In this document: one piece after another, positions 35,670-47,020 of the stretch
Position numbering within the stretch: the first letter of the stretch is position 1
Layout: each line of letters starts with the position of its first letter
Assembly: GCA_026936325.1 (NCBI GenBank)
Contig: JAPTHN010000010.1
Span: 46,646,150 to 46,710,149 of the forward strand
Reading direction: 5' to 3'
Length of the DNA stretch: 64,000 nucleotides
Source of the DNA: Platynereis dumerilii
Taxonomy: Eukaryota; Annelida; Polychaeta; Phyllodocida; Nereididae
The notes under the pieces: generated by a model
Told to the model about the DNA's origin: nothing
The model's input: only the letters and a program-made list of their open reading frames with translations
Database searches by the model: none
Position numbers and translations under genes: made by a program

Positions 35670-36995
35670 AAATATATACAATAGAATGAAATAAATGTTT
35701 ATGTTTCTAATAACATAAAATAGGTTTGCATAAAAAATCATGGAATAATAATGTTCAACACAATACCAATACTGTAATTAGAAGAAGCACCAAAATCACA
35801 GAAATAAAACAGTTATAAATACATAAATTTTAAAAAATATTAGGCACCATATTTGCTATTCTAGAATTTGTTGATGACTGGTTCTAAGTACATCAGCTGT
35901 AAATCAAGCAGTAAATCCAGGTAATATCTACAGCACATAAAATGGTATAAAAATGAATCACAGGATATATTTATGTACAGATAGAATAAACATCACAATC
36001 AATGGTAGCACCAATAATACATTATTTATATTTGATACAAAAGAAAGCAAACATTTTAAATAATTATGTACAATAGTGACAGAAACAACAATGGCAAACA
36101 CAAGGAAGCATTGCATCAATATGCCACGGACCACTCAGTCACCAGGAGCAACAAATTTGACAAACTTTATCATTATAAACACTAGTTTTAATTCTCAATT
36201 TTCAATGCGGTGTATAGACATTTTCCAAGAGCAAAATTCAAGTGTAAATTTTTTGATGTCAAAATTTGGTGAAATTGTTCAGCTTGGCTTAATACCAGAA
36301 AATCATTAATTGTCATGTGTGCTACCTCATGCAATTTGGTTCTTAGGTCTGTCCATCTGGGGCAAACTATTAGACAATGGAATTCATCCTCAACAAGATT
36401 TAGGTTACATTTATCACAGACACGATCCTCCGCAGGTATATACGGACGTTTATGTCTACCAATTTCGATATTAAGATTATGAGAACTTAGTCTGAAACGC
36501 GCAATACTGGTATAAACAGATTTAGGGAGATTAAAGTTAAGATATGGTTCTAATCGCATATCAGATTTGAAGGATTTGTATGTTCTTAGTTTTTGGTATT
36601 TAGTGTTATCATTTATATCACTCATTATCTTATCCTTAGCCTTGTCATACAAGCATGCTATGGTTTTATTCAAATTGAATTGCATAAGATCTATGTTTAA
36701 CCTTTCAGAGACTTTGCTAAGTCTCGTGAGCAAACAAGGCACACCTTTCTCATGAAGTTTAATTTGAATGTCTAGACATTTATGAAGAAGTATAGGACAC
36801 GTTTTACTTTTTAGTCTATCTAAGTATTTTAAGGCTGAGGACTGTTGCCTTATAAGTAGTGGAAATCTACCTGTGTCTGCTAAAATAGCAGTGGTAGGCG
36901 TTTGACATCTAACACTAAGCATATTTTTGAGGAAGTTCAATTGTATCTTTTCACTGACATTATTTTCCTTCTCAGGGAACCACTCTTCAAATATA
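35670..36995 (-). mobile_element. 5'-truncated LINE fragment, reverse strand
   Basis: The C-terminal end of a LINE ORF2 with its 3' UTR. The coding part (36188 to about 36985) is open; the 3' UTR runs down to about 35670. The 5' edge is near an AT tract at 36990. Clade not assigned. Confidence 0.65.
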
Positions 36996-37024
36996 TATAT
37001 ATAGAAGTTAACCATTATATTCAC
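36188..37024 (-). pseudogene. LINE ORF2 C-terminal domain with CCHC-type knuckle
   Basis: The visible peptide starts close to the TA tract, has QLNFLKNMLSVRCQTPTTAI and LADTGRFPLLI, which resemble the post-thumb region of many invertebrate LINEs. Later come SIARFRLSSHNLNIEIGRHK, then CDKCNLNLVEDEFHCLIVC, a C-x2-C-x9-H-x4-C knuckle, and ends CLYTALKIEN. The endonuclease and reverse transcriptase motifs are absent through 5' truncation. First residues before about 36985 may be host sequence read in frame. Confidence 0.7.
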
Positions 37025-37499
37025 TGAACAATATACAGGTTAAATCAGGTAGTTGAAGCATATTGCAATAGATGGGGACACCAGGCAGGGGAAGATTGGT
37101 TTGTTTGCTCAAGAAGGTAAGGGAAAGCAAGTGAGGGAAAAGTAGTGGATGTGCCAGGGTGTATAAGTGAGTGCAAGTGTGAGCATCAGCTCGGAAAATT
37201 TTTAGGGTTGTACTGTACATTGACCAATGAGAGTTTGTATTTTGATCATATAAAGTTCCCTCAAAAATATAATACCGAATTTCTTCAGGCGTTCTATAAT
37301 TTTGCCGTAACTCTAATATAGGCCACCTTTGTGCCTTGCATACAAAATCAACACAGCAAATCTAAGAAAGATTGCTACAGGCACACTGGGTATTTATTGA
37401 TTAGTTCCAATTGTATTCTTTGGGCTACATCACCATCTCCAAGACCTATTGTATGATGCATGCCTTTAATAAGAAAGCTCTTTCTGGATCCAGGAGCCA

Positions 37500-37873
37500 G
37501 AAGTAAAAGGTTTCGATTTTGTGACAAGTGCTCCCAATTGTCACAGAAAAAAGAAAATACTTAAATTTGATTTCCCACTGCTTCTTTGCAATATACCCTC
37601 TTGTCTCCGCCCATCAGCCCTGTATTACCAATTAGATTTGAATATTCAATATATGCCTCTTCTTTTTTCTATTTTTACCTCCAAAATTAATTTGAAAAGT
37701 ATATTGCCGTCTACTGTGCCTTGATATATATCTTTCTAAACAATGGGGCCCCTCAGCAGCGGCAATGTTTTTGCCATCGAGGGGTCCCTTTGCTCTTGGT
37801 TTATTGTGGTTGATTGAAATTTCTTTTTTATGTTATTGTGTGAGCAAAAAAAAAGAGTCTGAGTCTGAATATT
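37500..37873 (+). mobile_element. LINE 3' end with stem-loop and (GAGTCT)n tail
   Basis: A short frame ends KINLKSILPSTVP at about 37721, like the C-terminus of CR1/L2-type ORF2. The 3' UTR has a strong stem, GGGGCCCCTC (37745-37754) with GAGGGGTCCC (37779-37788), enclosing a second stem GGCAA/TTGCC. The tail is an A-run and two GAGTCT units (about 37856-37868). The left limit is a guess. Confidence 0.55.
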
Positions 37874-39303
37874 CTGTTTCTCCTTCTCAAGTCATTGGAT
37901 TTCCAAAAAGAGCAAACACTCTGTTGGAGTAGTGAGGGCACCCCAAGAAATGGTGTTCCCATGGAAAAGAAATACATGACACAATAATTCTACCAATGTA
38001 CTAGATTAGTATAGAGGGATTTAACCATTCCTATTCTCAAAAAAAGGTAAAACTACTTGGGTTTTAGTGAATAACTCATTCTGCTTTCTCATGCCAGATT
38101 CATTAGTCCATAGAAATGATCTGTTGAATAGCAAAAACAAAAATGACGGTTTAAAACCATTTCCTGTTATCAACTGAAATGCAGCTTCCACAACAGACTT
38201 TACTTTTTTACAGCGATGCTCTTTGATAAAGAAAAAATGAGGAACAGTTCACTGTAAAAAAATGCACTTCGTGATTCATGATAGCTGATGAAGTGTCATC
38301 TTCTATACTTTCAACATGTAATGGGAAACATAGAGGCTGTTTGATTAGTCATGATCAAGGGAAGGCCATTTGACTTGTCATAGCTGATTTTGGATTGAAA
38401 ATCAGATGAATGATCCTTTTGTTTGGCTGTCACCAACAAGAGCGATGTCTCCTTAAATCAAATTAACATTGAAAGTATTGGGTATGATCATGACAAATCA
38501 TCTGTATGATGACACACGAAGTGCCATTTTCACAGTGCAACAGTACACTCTTTTTCGGTATCAAAGTGCATCGCTGTAATAAGTCTGGTTCAGTAAGTCA
38601 GATGAGGTGTTTTCATAGAAGAAAACACGGTTGATTAATCTATAACACTTGTTTTCAAACATTATCTGATGTCTGGTGTTATCAAAAGTGGATATATGAT
38701 GCATACACTACGAAGATTGCGGCGTAAAATATGTTTGCACTAAATATATGACATGTATAAATTTTCGAAATTGATCATAATTATTCTGCTTCAAAGTAGT
38801 ATGCTTCAGACAATACTTTCACCTAAGTAGCATTTTTGTCTTAGATGATTTAAATTTGTTCAAGGCAGAAATTGCCATATTAATAAAGCATGCTTTGAGA
38901 AGTATTTCTTGAAAACGATTTAAAGAAAACAATATCCACCTGCTATGATGAAACCAGAAAGTGATTGTATGTTTTAGAAAGGGAGACGTTTTTTGTATAT
39001 ATAGGCTTTTCATTTAGTTCTACTTGAGATTTAAACTGTGAGGTAGCATACATGGTGCTTTGACAAGTATTGATCTTTTCATTAATACTCAATGGACGAC
39101 TGCCCTTGTTGCCATGTCAGGATGATTTAGATGAACAGCGAGATCTGTTAACAAGGATTTTCTAAGATTCTGATTAATCCCTGTTTTACATGATGTAAAT
39201 ACACTGGATTAGGTAGCTCCGTCACTCGCAAGAGATAACATATTCATTCCGCTGATGGGGAGATTCTCTGCTATAGTTCTTTTGCAAAGGGGACATTTGG
39301 ATG
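37874..39303 (+). other. Host intron of unit C
   Basis: Matches unit D in part (38634-38745 with 57899-58015, GTGGATATATGATGCATA). No gene recognised. Confidence 0.45.
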
Positions 39304-39520
39304 TCAAGACTCAGGACTCAAGACTCAAGAAGTTTTATTTGCTATGAAATACTTGATACCGTGTACATGAAATAAAAAAGCAGTACATGTGTAGGAGGAA
39401 ACCCCTAACTACTATCCACTGACGAGATGCCCACCAGGCCTCTTGCTTAAACTTTCGAGATAATTAATGATCTCACAATCTCCTGTTGTTACAGGATTGT
39501 GAGAGAGCCTAACCTGAACA
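39304..39520 (-). mobile_element. LINE or SINE 3' end, reverse strand, (TTGAGTC)n tail
   Basis: On the reverse strand this reads CAAATAAAACTTCTTGAGTC followed by two more GAGTC-type units, a polyadenylation-like signal and tandem tail close to those of the 37500-37873 copy. The 5' limit is uncertain. Confidence 0.45.
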
Positions 39521-40997
39521 TTTCGTCAACATGGAATACTTTTCATGGAAACAAACTCACAAGCTTTGAAGAGCAATGTTACTGACCATGTAACCTAAGA
39601 GGCATAGATAAATCAAATTTTATAAGTGATAAGAACTTTATGTATATAAATATAACTGTTCAAATGATTCCTGTCTACTTTGGTGACAGAGCTTACCTAT
39701 AAGAAGCAAGCACATTGCAACAGCTTTGATATGTTAGAAGATTTTTTTTTCATGCTTGTCTTATTTTTCCAGTAGCCTTTGTCGTGATGGTGTTATTTTT
39801 ACCCTGCAGCTTTCATCTGTAAAATCTGACAACACAGCTTGAGGTAGTGTTTGCATGATAACAGGAGATGCAATCTCTGTCAGAATTTGCTTATAACATC
39901 TTGGTTCTGTGATGCAAATAGATAAGAAAGAGTAGGTGATTGTCTATCTCTTAGATCTGATGTATTCAGCAAATGTGTTTCCATTTATCATCTCTGTTGG
40001 TCACACAATTTTGTTAGTTCAGTTGAATGCTAGTATATGATTAGCCAGATAATATGATATGCTTCTTGACATCAAATTCACTCTAAGACTAATTGTCCTT
40101 ACATTTTATTTGATGAAGTTCATGCAATTCCTTGCTTTATGAGTATACTACCTACTGGGCAATTAACCTTTTTACAACATGCAATGTTCTACGTAATTTC
40201 TAGAACCTTTTCTGGGTTTCAAAAATGTTCTGCCTTTGGCAACCAATGATAGATGTAATACCTGCTTGTCGTTCGAAAAACACTTTTTTGCAAGATACTG
40301 TCACACATCAAACCTGGTGGTTTGTAAGGATTATATCATTCGGGATCTTCAATCTTCAATGTGTAGTCCCTAAGTGGCTTGTAGCCGTCCTGGGAATTTA
40401 TGTGATAGTGGCGACAACAGGTGCGTTAGAGGGGTCTTCTTTTTTTTTTCTTTTTTTTCTTTTTCTTTTTTTTAAACAAATGGAAATAAAAGGAACCAAA
40501 AAAAAAAGTGCATAACTGTCTCTGATGACACCAATCAGCAGCGGTATATTCTAAAATGCCAATCCATCCAAAATCATCTATCAAAGCAAAGGCCGATCAC
40601 CTGGACCTGCAAGAAAATCCTATTAGCTCTCTTTCAGGGTTATGAATATCACGTCAAACAGCTTCCAAGAAACCGCATTCTCTGCTAGCAAAATGTCTGA
40701 GGAAGATGGACAACTGTTCCAGCTGAGAGCATTTTGCAATATTTCTACCTAAAATTAAGAGGTTGTTGCTTTGTTTTATAACGTCGCCCTCTGCCAGTTT
40801 CAGGAGTTATAATGGAAAGGAATTGGGAAATTTAATCACTGAAGATGTAGATTAAAATTAGAATTGTGTTATTCATCTTTCTGAGCACCATGCAAAAAGG
40901 AACTACTGTTCTTTTTACAAAGCTAGAATTGGAAAAAAATTACTCCGGCAATGAATAAATGCCACAGTAAAGACTGTGTGATAGTAGCCACCGTAGA
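39521..40997 (+). other. Host intron of unit C
   Basis: Aligns with unit A near 6080-6400 and unit B near 19880-20130, then with unit B at about 20960-21350. A T-rich low-complexity tract lies at 40437-40474. No gene. Confidence 0.5.
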
Positions 40998-42530
40998 GTA
41001 CTACTACTACTACTACTCGTGTGCGTGCCCGGGTTAGCCGGGTTGCTCACCCAACGTATATGTTTGGGAGCAGCACTTTTAATAATGTCCATTATTTGAA
41101 TTATCTTCCTTGCTGTGGTCCGCAGTCGATCCGTGTTCTCTTCGAATAGATCTCTGGTTGTGACTTCTCCAATCCTTGTTCTATCTATCTTGTCACATTC
41201 TTCCAGGATATGTTCTTGTGTTTCTTCTTCTTTGTCACACAACCTGAATTTCAGGTTGTTGTATTTATTTTTAAAGTTATCTTTAGTATCCATCATCCTT
41301 GTTCTTGCAGTGAATGTGGTGCTGGTTTCTCTCCTCGTTAGAAGGTCCATATATGGGGCTCTTTTTCCAATTCTGTCTACTTCTTTGTTTTCCAGGTAGA
41401 ATTTGACCTTCTTTTTTTGAGCTCCACTGGCTTTGGTTCGTTTCAGGAATTCTTCTCTTACAGCTTTCCTTATACTCCTTTTTCTGCTTTCCTCGCATTT
41501 TTGTGGGTTCCAGTTCTGGCCCATCAGTTGATCTTTTTCATTCCTGGTCCTCTCTCCCCAGCCCTCTTTTTCGGGGCATGATGCGACATTTCTTAGGATG
41601 TTGTTGTATCCCTTCTTTATCTTTTCTGCGTATACAATCCTGTTTCCCATGATTGTGCTCTCTATGTCCAGCAATCCTGTTTCTAGGTATAGCGGTTCCC
41701 AGGGGGTAGAGCGTGGGGTCATTATGATTCTTTTTAGTATGTTGTCCAGGATCGATTTCATATCGGCTTTCTCTTTTTTCGTAGTGACAATCGCTTCCAT
41801 TCCATAGGTCAAAATCGGGATGATACATGCACTTAGTGTGGTCCATATTGTTTTTAGTTCCACATTTCTAAGGTCGGTGCTTCCTGCAAGGGCCATTATT
41901 GCGTTGTATGCTGCTTCTGTTTTGCGTTTTGCTTCTTTCAGATGTTCCTCCAGGTTTCTTTTTTCAGACATTACCACTCCCAAATACTTGTACTTTGTAC
42001 ATTGTTCCAGCGGAATGGTCCCCAGCTTGAAGGTGTGTTTAGATTTCTGTGCTTTTTTTCCCAGTTTCATAATTTTGCTTTTTTCTTCCCCGAACTTTAT
42101 CCTGTATCTTGTGCCAATTTCGTTTGTGATGTCGAGCATCTCTTGGAGTTCCTCGTGGTTGTTAGATATCAGCGCTACGTCGTCCATCCAGAGGAGGCAT
42201 CCTATTTTTTTTCCATTTATGATTTCTATGCCAAGTTTTCTCCTCTTTACTTCTTTGGCTATTTCATCCATGAGTACAGCATGCATAACCACTGAGAGGA
42301 CTCCCCCTTGCCTTATGTTGTCTTTCATTTGTATTTCTCTTGTTTTTCCATACTTTGTTTCGGCGTATGCTGTTAGTCCTTCGTTCAGGTTCTTTATTAT
42401 GTTCCAGGTTTTATTTCTGATCCCTTGTTTGGCCATTACATACATTATTCCCTCTAGCCATGCTTTGTCATATGCTTTGCTTACATCTAGGAATGCTATT
42501 CACACTTCTTGGCCTTTTTTTCTGGAGTTC
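40998..42530 (-). pseudogene. LINE reverse transcriptase (catalytic half) and C-terminal region
   Basis: The part near 42510-42445 reads AFLDVSKAYDKAWLEGIMYV, the first catalytic aspartate motif. Then come NIRQGGVLSVVMHAVLMDEI and CLLWMDDVALIS; the usual F/Y-A-D-D box is here MDD, keeping both aspartates. The thumb follows (YKYLGVVMSEKRNLEEHLKE), then a long basic region, and near the end LCDKEEETQEHILEEC, a knuckle remnant that has kept C, H and C. The last residues before the TAG tail translate the tail itself. A frameshift near 42510 separates it from the upstream RT segment. Confidence 0.85.
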
Positions 42531-43409
42531 TTGGAGAGTCAGCAAGTGGTCTACCGTATTGGCTCCCTTTTTTCCTCCCCCTTGCATTTCGCTTATGTTG
42601 ATCTTTTCCTTCACTCTTTCATTTATTACTCTCTCATACATCTTTCCCATGTTGCTACTGACAGTTATTCCTCTCTCACTTGAGCATTTTCCTTTCATTC
42701 CTTTCCCTTTGTACAGTCTCACTATCCTTCCATTTTTCCATGATGCGGGGATCGCCAGTGATTCCGATATATCATTGAAGCATTTTCTGATTTCTTCGGT
42801 GATTTTTTTGTTGGCGTTTATGAGGATTTCATTCGGGATCATGTCCGGTCCGCAGCTCTTCTTCTTTTTTAGCATTTTTTTGGCTGAGTTCATTTCCTTG
42901 GTTGTTATTCTGGGGGGTCTGTTCTCCTTGGCCGCCTGTTCCGTTTTGCCATTTTCTTTCTTAATTTCTTTCGTCCACTTTTCTCCTCCTTGTTGTTTTG
43001 CTTGGTATAAGTCTTCGTAGTACCTGGCTATATGGTTTTTTGCTTCTTCACTGTCTAGTATTTGTCTTCCGTCTTCCGCTATTGTATCGTAGTCATCATT
43101 GTTTCTTCCCAATAGTCTCTTCCTCACTTTCCAGATCTCGTTTTTGTCTTTGCTTTTAGCAATTTTTTGGAGGATGTCTCTTATTTTATTCTTTTCTTCC
43201 TCCTCGATTGCTTTTCTCAGCCTGCTTTGTGCTTCGTAGTACTCTCCCAGTTTGTCTCTTTTTTGTAACCGGTTGGCAGCCTCGAATTCTAACTTCTTTT
43301 TCTTTTTTTTCTTCCGTAGTTCCACTATTTCTGTTTTTTCCTTTCTTCTTTGGTTTTCTTTAATTGTGATGATCTTCTCTCCTATAATGTCTTTGAGGGC
43401 CTGTTTCAT
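42468..43409 (-). pseudogene. LINE ORF2 middle segment: basic linker and RT finger motifs
   Basis: Highly charged linker (ELRKKKKKKKLEFEAANRLQ) then reverse transcriptase finger motifs: KKSCGPDMIPNEILINA, ASWKNGRIVRLYKGKG, ITVSSNMGKMYERVIN and GANTVDHLLTLQEL. It leaves the RT frame at about 42510. A stop just upstream of 43410 separates it from the end of the endonuclease segment (TITMTFRMPQQEGVKKMKKW). Confidence 0.8.
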
Positions 43410-43663
43410 GGCTACTTCTATAGTTTAATAGTCTCTCTTTCTGTTTCTTCTCAGAGATTCTTCAATATGGCTGTTTACATCTTCCCACCTTGTTTCTTCG
43501 TTAATGTTCCACTTTTTCATTTTCTTAACTCCCTCTTGTTGTGGCATGCGGAATGTCATAGTGATAGTGTTGTGATCCCTCTCTTTCCCTTTGTTTCTCA
43601 GCCTTTTTGTGCCAACTTCATCAATTTCAACTTCTTTTATTCTTTCGGTGCTGTCCTTATGTA

Positions 43664-44369
43664 CTAGGATGTATCAATTATTGACTTTTCGTTAGTGTTA
43701 TTCCTGTTTACTCTCGTCCACCTTCCTGTTTCTGACCTTTCGTTGGCTGCAATCATTCCTGTCTCCTTCACCATCTGTTCTAATATTTTCCCGTTTCTGG
43801 ATTTCTTCGGCTGGGGGGTGACTGTGGTTTCTTCAAGTTTTGCATTGAAGTCGCCTGCGAGGATCACTAATCCTTTCTTGTTTAACATCTCCAGTTGTGT
43901 TGTCAGGTGCTCGTACTATGTTCTCACCGTTTCTATCTTAGCTGTTTCTTGGGGTCCGTAGAAGCATCCTACAAATGTTTTCAGTTTCCTTGGTATTTCT
44001 ATGCAGATCCATATTATCTCCTGGTCGGGGTCTTCATTTGGGGTAATTGTTTGTGCGTATTTTGCGAGGTTGTCATTCAGTCCTATTGCCACCCCTCCTC
44101 CTTTTTTTCTCCTTATTTTGTGGAACCATTTTATTCCCTTCATCTTTGGAGGTGCTCCTTTGGTTTCTATCATTATCATTATGTCTGATTTCTCCATTGT
44201 TGATACTTCTTGTAGGCTGTCGATTTTTCCCCTGATGCCATTTATGTTGCAATATAGGATATTGATGTTTTTTTGTGCTTTTTTCCCTTAATCCTTTGCC
44301 TTTTTTTTGTTTCTTTTCTTTGATGCGTTTCGAAATAGTGCGTGGTGACAAGTTGGTCGTTAGGTGCAA
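43664..44369 (-). pseudogene. LINE apurinic-type endonuclease region, broken
   Basis: Read on the reverse strand: NINILYCNINGIRGKIDSLQ, then DIMIMIETKGAPPKMKGIKW, GGGVAIGLNDNLAKYAQ, TFVGCFYGPQETAK, and VILAGDFNAKLEE with SIIDTS. These are the EN start motif, catalytic ET, GGG turn, and GDFN motif of LINE endonucleases. A stop lies between the ETAKIETVRT end at about 43916 and the MLNKKG segment, and another after SIIDTS at 43664. Confidence 0.8.
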
Positions 44370-44458
44370 ACTTAACTCTCCTCTCTTTTCTTCTTACCGG
44401 TTCATTATAATCCTATTCACTGTCTCTTCTTGCTGTGATGGTGTCATTCTCTCAACAA

Positions 44459-45106
44459 GGTGACCATAAAGTGTTGCACTGATGCAATGGATACACACCT
44501 CATTTGCTCCCCCTTAGCTCTTGTGTAAGATTCCTGATTTCAAAATTATTGTTTGGCGGTCTTGTTGTTATGTGTATTTAATGAGTAGGATCGCATATGC
44601 ATAATATTTTTGTGTTCTTGATAGCTGAGTAGAAGATCAACAAGACTTATAACACTTTCAGATCTCCATTAAATCCTCTGTAAGTGGAAAGATGTTTCCC
44701 ACGAGTGCTAGTCTATCAATTTCCAGTCATTATCGTCAAGATAACAATTTGGTGGTAAATGATACCAGGTGTTTTGATGAGGTATTGCTACTCAAGTGTC
44801 AGTTAATGCTGGAATTGTGTTGGCTGATTAAGCAATTTGTAAACAAGGGTGAGGCTATTATATGCTCTGTTTAATACTAGGCCTTCTCAATATCACTCTT
44901 CTGATTGGCATTCATCGAGACAGCTACCATTTAAAACGTCATTACACTGATAACCTTAAATAAGAAAATGACTGCATATTAGCAAGGATATAAGCTATTA
45001 GGTAGGTAGCAATCATCAATACCTGTAAGGCCTAATTGTATTCTTCCTTGAAAATTGCAAGACAATTTTGCACCAGCATTCCCCCCCCTCCCCACACTAC
45101 TCATAG
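44459..45106 (+). other. Host intron of unit C before the exon candidate
   Basis: Resumes similarity to unit B (44783-44840 is the diverged homologue of the right palindrome arm at 23366-23420). Ends in a C-rich tract (about 45081-45093) and CTCATAG. Confidence 0.5.
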
Positions 45107-45326
45107 GGACATCTATAGCTGCTTCAGTGACGCTGCCATTGACTTGCCTGGCTGCTCCTACAGCATAAAAAGTTCTGTTCTCCAGAATCCAGGAGCATTT
45201 CAAGCCTTGCTGAGCTCAGCACAACATCGTGGATGGGACAAGTCCCTCATGATACACTGTGCGTCAATTGCTTTATATCTAGAAGTCTTTCTAACTGGAC
45301 TAAAAACAAATAGGGAGTTATCATAA
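45107..45326 (+). other. Candidate downstream exon, unit C
   Basis: After a C-run and CATAG. In exon 1 phase it reads DIYSCFSDAAIDLPGCSYSI, then PGAFQALLSSAQHRGWDKSL, continuing to a TAA at 45324-45326. The longer C-terminal end differs from units A and B. Same caveat as those copies: replacements outnumber silent changes. Confidence 0.3.
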
Positions 45327-46576
45327 GGATAAAGTGTCTTTTTTCAAGGATCCCTTCATCAACTGCATCTTCAATCTGGATATATTTACCAAGTTGAAGA
45401 CATACCTCAAATTGGTACATAACTTCTGCGATCGGTGTTGTAGATATACGTGTTTATACAGCTGAACTTATTCACTATTTTGAATAATTACTTAGAAGCT
45501 TTGTAAATTCATTATGTAAATGTTATACTTGTCTTGTTGTTCGTTGTTCTTTTGTCATTTTTACTTTTTTTAACTTTAACTTTTTTTATTTCAAATAGTG
45601 ACTGTTTTAGTGCCAGTTTCATTCCTTGATGACAATACCAAAGAAGAAGAAAGTATTTGGTAAATTATGGTGTTTTTGAAAAACCCAACTATAGCCATAG
45701 ATTGATTCTGCATAACAGATTTGTAAAAATAGGCGGAACAGATACTTGAAATTTATAGTTGTCGAAGCCTACTATATCAAGATTGCACAAATATGAAATG
45801 AATAGATATGCAAAACTTTTGCAGCTACTTGACTTATGTCTTTATTATCTTATGTTGTTTACTACTGATATCGATACTCTAATCTGTCAATTTATTCCAC
45901 AACCAACGTCAGGTTGTTTGTTACTCATGAATTAGGTTCAAATTAATGTTTTATACATGATATAAATGCAGTTATCTCTCTATAATAATTCCCTTGCCGT
46001 TCAGTTGAATCACCTTTTTGCCACTCTTCTGCACTATGTCTGATAGTTTTTTAAGTGCATTTCACACCTTAGGAGAGACCGCATTTACCGCAAGCAACCG
46101 CTTCATGACCGCAGAACGGTCATCCCATAATGCGGGAGAACTATAGCTCTTTCCTTTCAGTTCGTAGTTGGATATATCAGAAGTCATAAAAAATTGATAT
46201 ATGTCTTGTGAAGATGCATGAAGTGTGATGATCTTTTTCAATTTAGACAGATATTGTTTATTTTCATAGTATGAAATGGTTTTAGGTGAGCCTTTATATT
46301 AAAAGGCCTCATTACTAACAGTTATTTCTGGAAATCAATATGTAACTGTAGCTCCACCATTAGTGTCACTCCAGCTGTGCCATATCATAAGTCAGCAAAG
46401 ATGTGACTGCTTTGGTTGTGTGTCCTTTATCTGTGGCACATATACTTGGCATTCATGCTCACACACTCTTGCCCATAACTCATATCTTGACACATATTCC
46501 CTCCTGTAGACATCAAATAGGCAACTGTATGAAGTTAAAATATCTGAGGAAATGTAGGTAATTGTTGAATAGAGTT
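45327..46576 (+). other. Unit C tail, no gene recognised
   Basis: Aligns with unit A tail near 11460-12660 and unit B near 23880-24250. No reading frame of note. Confidence 0.45.
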
Positions 46577-46720
46577 GTCATAATAATAATAATTTATTCA
46601 TTTATAAAGCACCTATATCCATAACTCAGTCATGCTCAGAAGCTCTGTACAACTTAAAATAGAAGATAAGTTAAAAAAACATAAGGATATAAACATGGTA
46701 AAAGGTAGGGCCTATCACAC
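46577..46720 (-). mobile_element. SINE-like element with (TTA)n tail, reverse strand
   Basis: On the reverse strand the end reads AGGTGCTTTATAAATGAATA followed by an ATT repeat (46580-46592), with CTTCTGAGCATGACTGAG upstream. This body and tail resemble marine-invertebrate SINE 3' ends. The 5' limit and any tRNA-like head are not resolved. Confidence 0.45.
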
Positions 46721-46765
46721 TCTTAAATAGTACTGTTTCCATAATGTTAAACACAGTCTTGTCTG

Positions 46766-47020
46766 TTGACCCTTTTCTTATATGGTTTTAGAAAAAAAAA
46801 ACTAACTTCAAGATTTATGTCAATTACCATTTTTTGGGCAAAGCTTTTCCTTGTCATTGAAGAGCTGTCTTAACAGGTAACATGGTGGTTTGCTCATACA
46901 ATACTGCTGCATTTTTTTGTGAACATATGAACATTTAAAATTGGAGGGATTTGCTCAAATCACTGGTAATTGGCACAAATCTCATAAATCTTTTTTTTTA
47001 CCTTATAAGAAAAGGGTCAA
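46766..47020. mobile_element. 255-bp MITE with TTGACCC ends
   Basis: Inverted ends TTGACCCTTTTCTTATAWGG followed by A- or T-runs match over about 30 bp. Flanks show GTCT near both edges, not a convincing target duplication. No coding sequence. Confidence 0.7.

Larger units (their letters stand above)
40998..44458 (-). mobile_element. Nearly full-length LINE with an MDD catalytic box, reverse strand
   Basis: A 3.46-kb non-LTR element. Units A and B carry the target without it (unit B at about 21335). The 5' end is near 44458, the 3' end is a TAG trinucleotide tail (40998-41018). Flanks CCACCGTAGAGT and ACCATAAAGTG may be a diverged target duplication. It contains an endonuclease region (about 43665-44270), a reverse transcriptase region and a C-terminal domain, spread over three frames because of several breaks. 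The clade is not assigned. Confidence 0.85.

Noticed and set aside
41820-43020. Long hydrophobic forward-strand frames resembling membrane proteins
   Set aside because: They are the antisense of the lysine-rich reverse-strand LINE coding region; the Phe and Leu content is explained by that.
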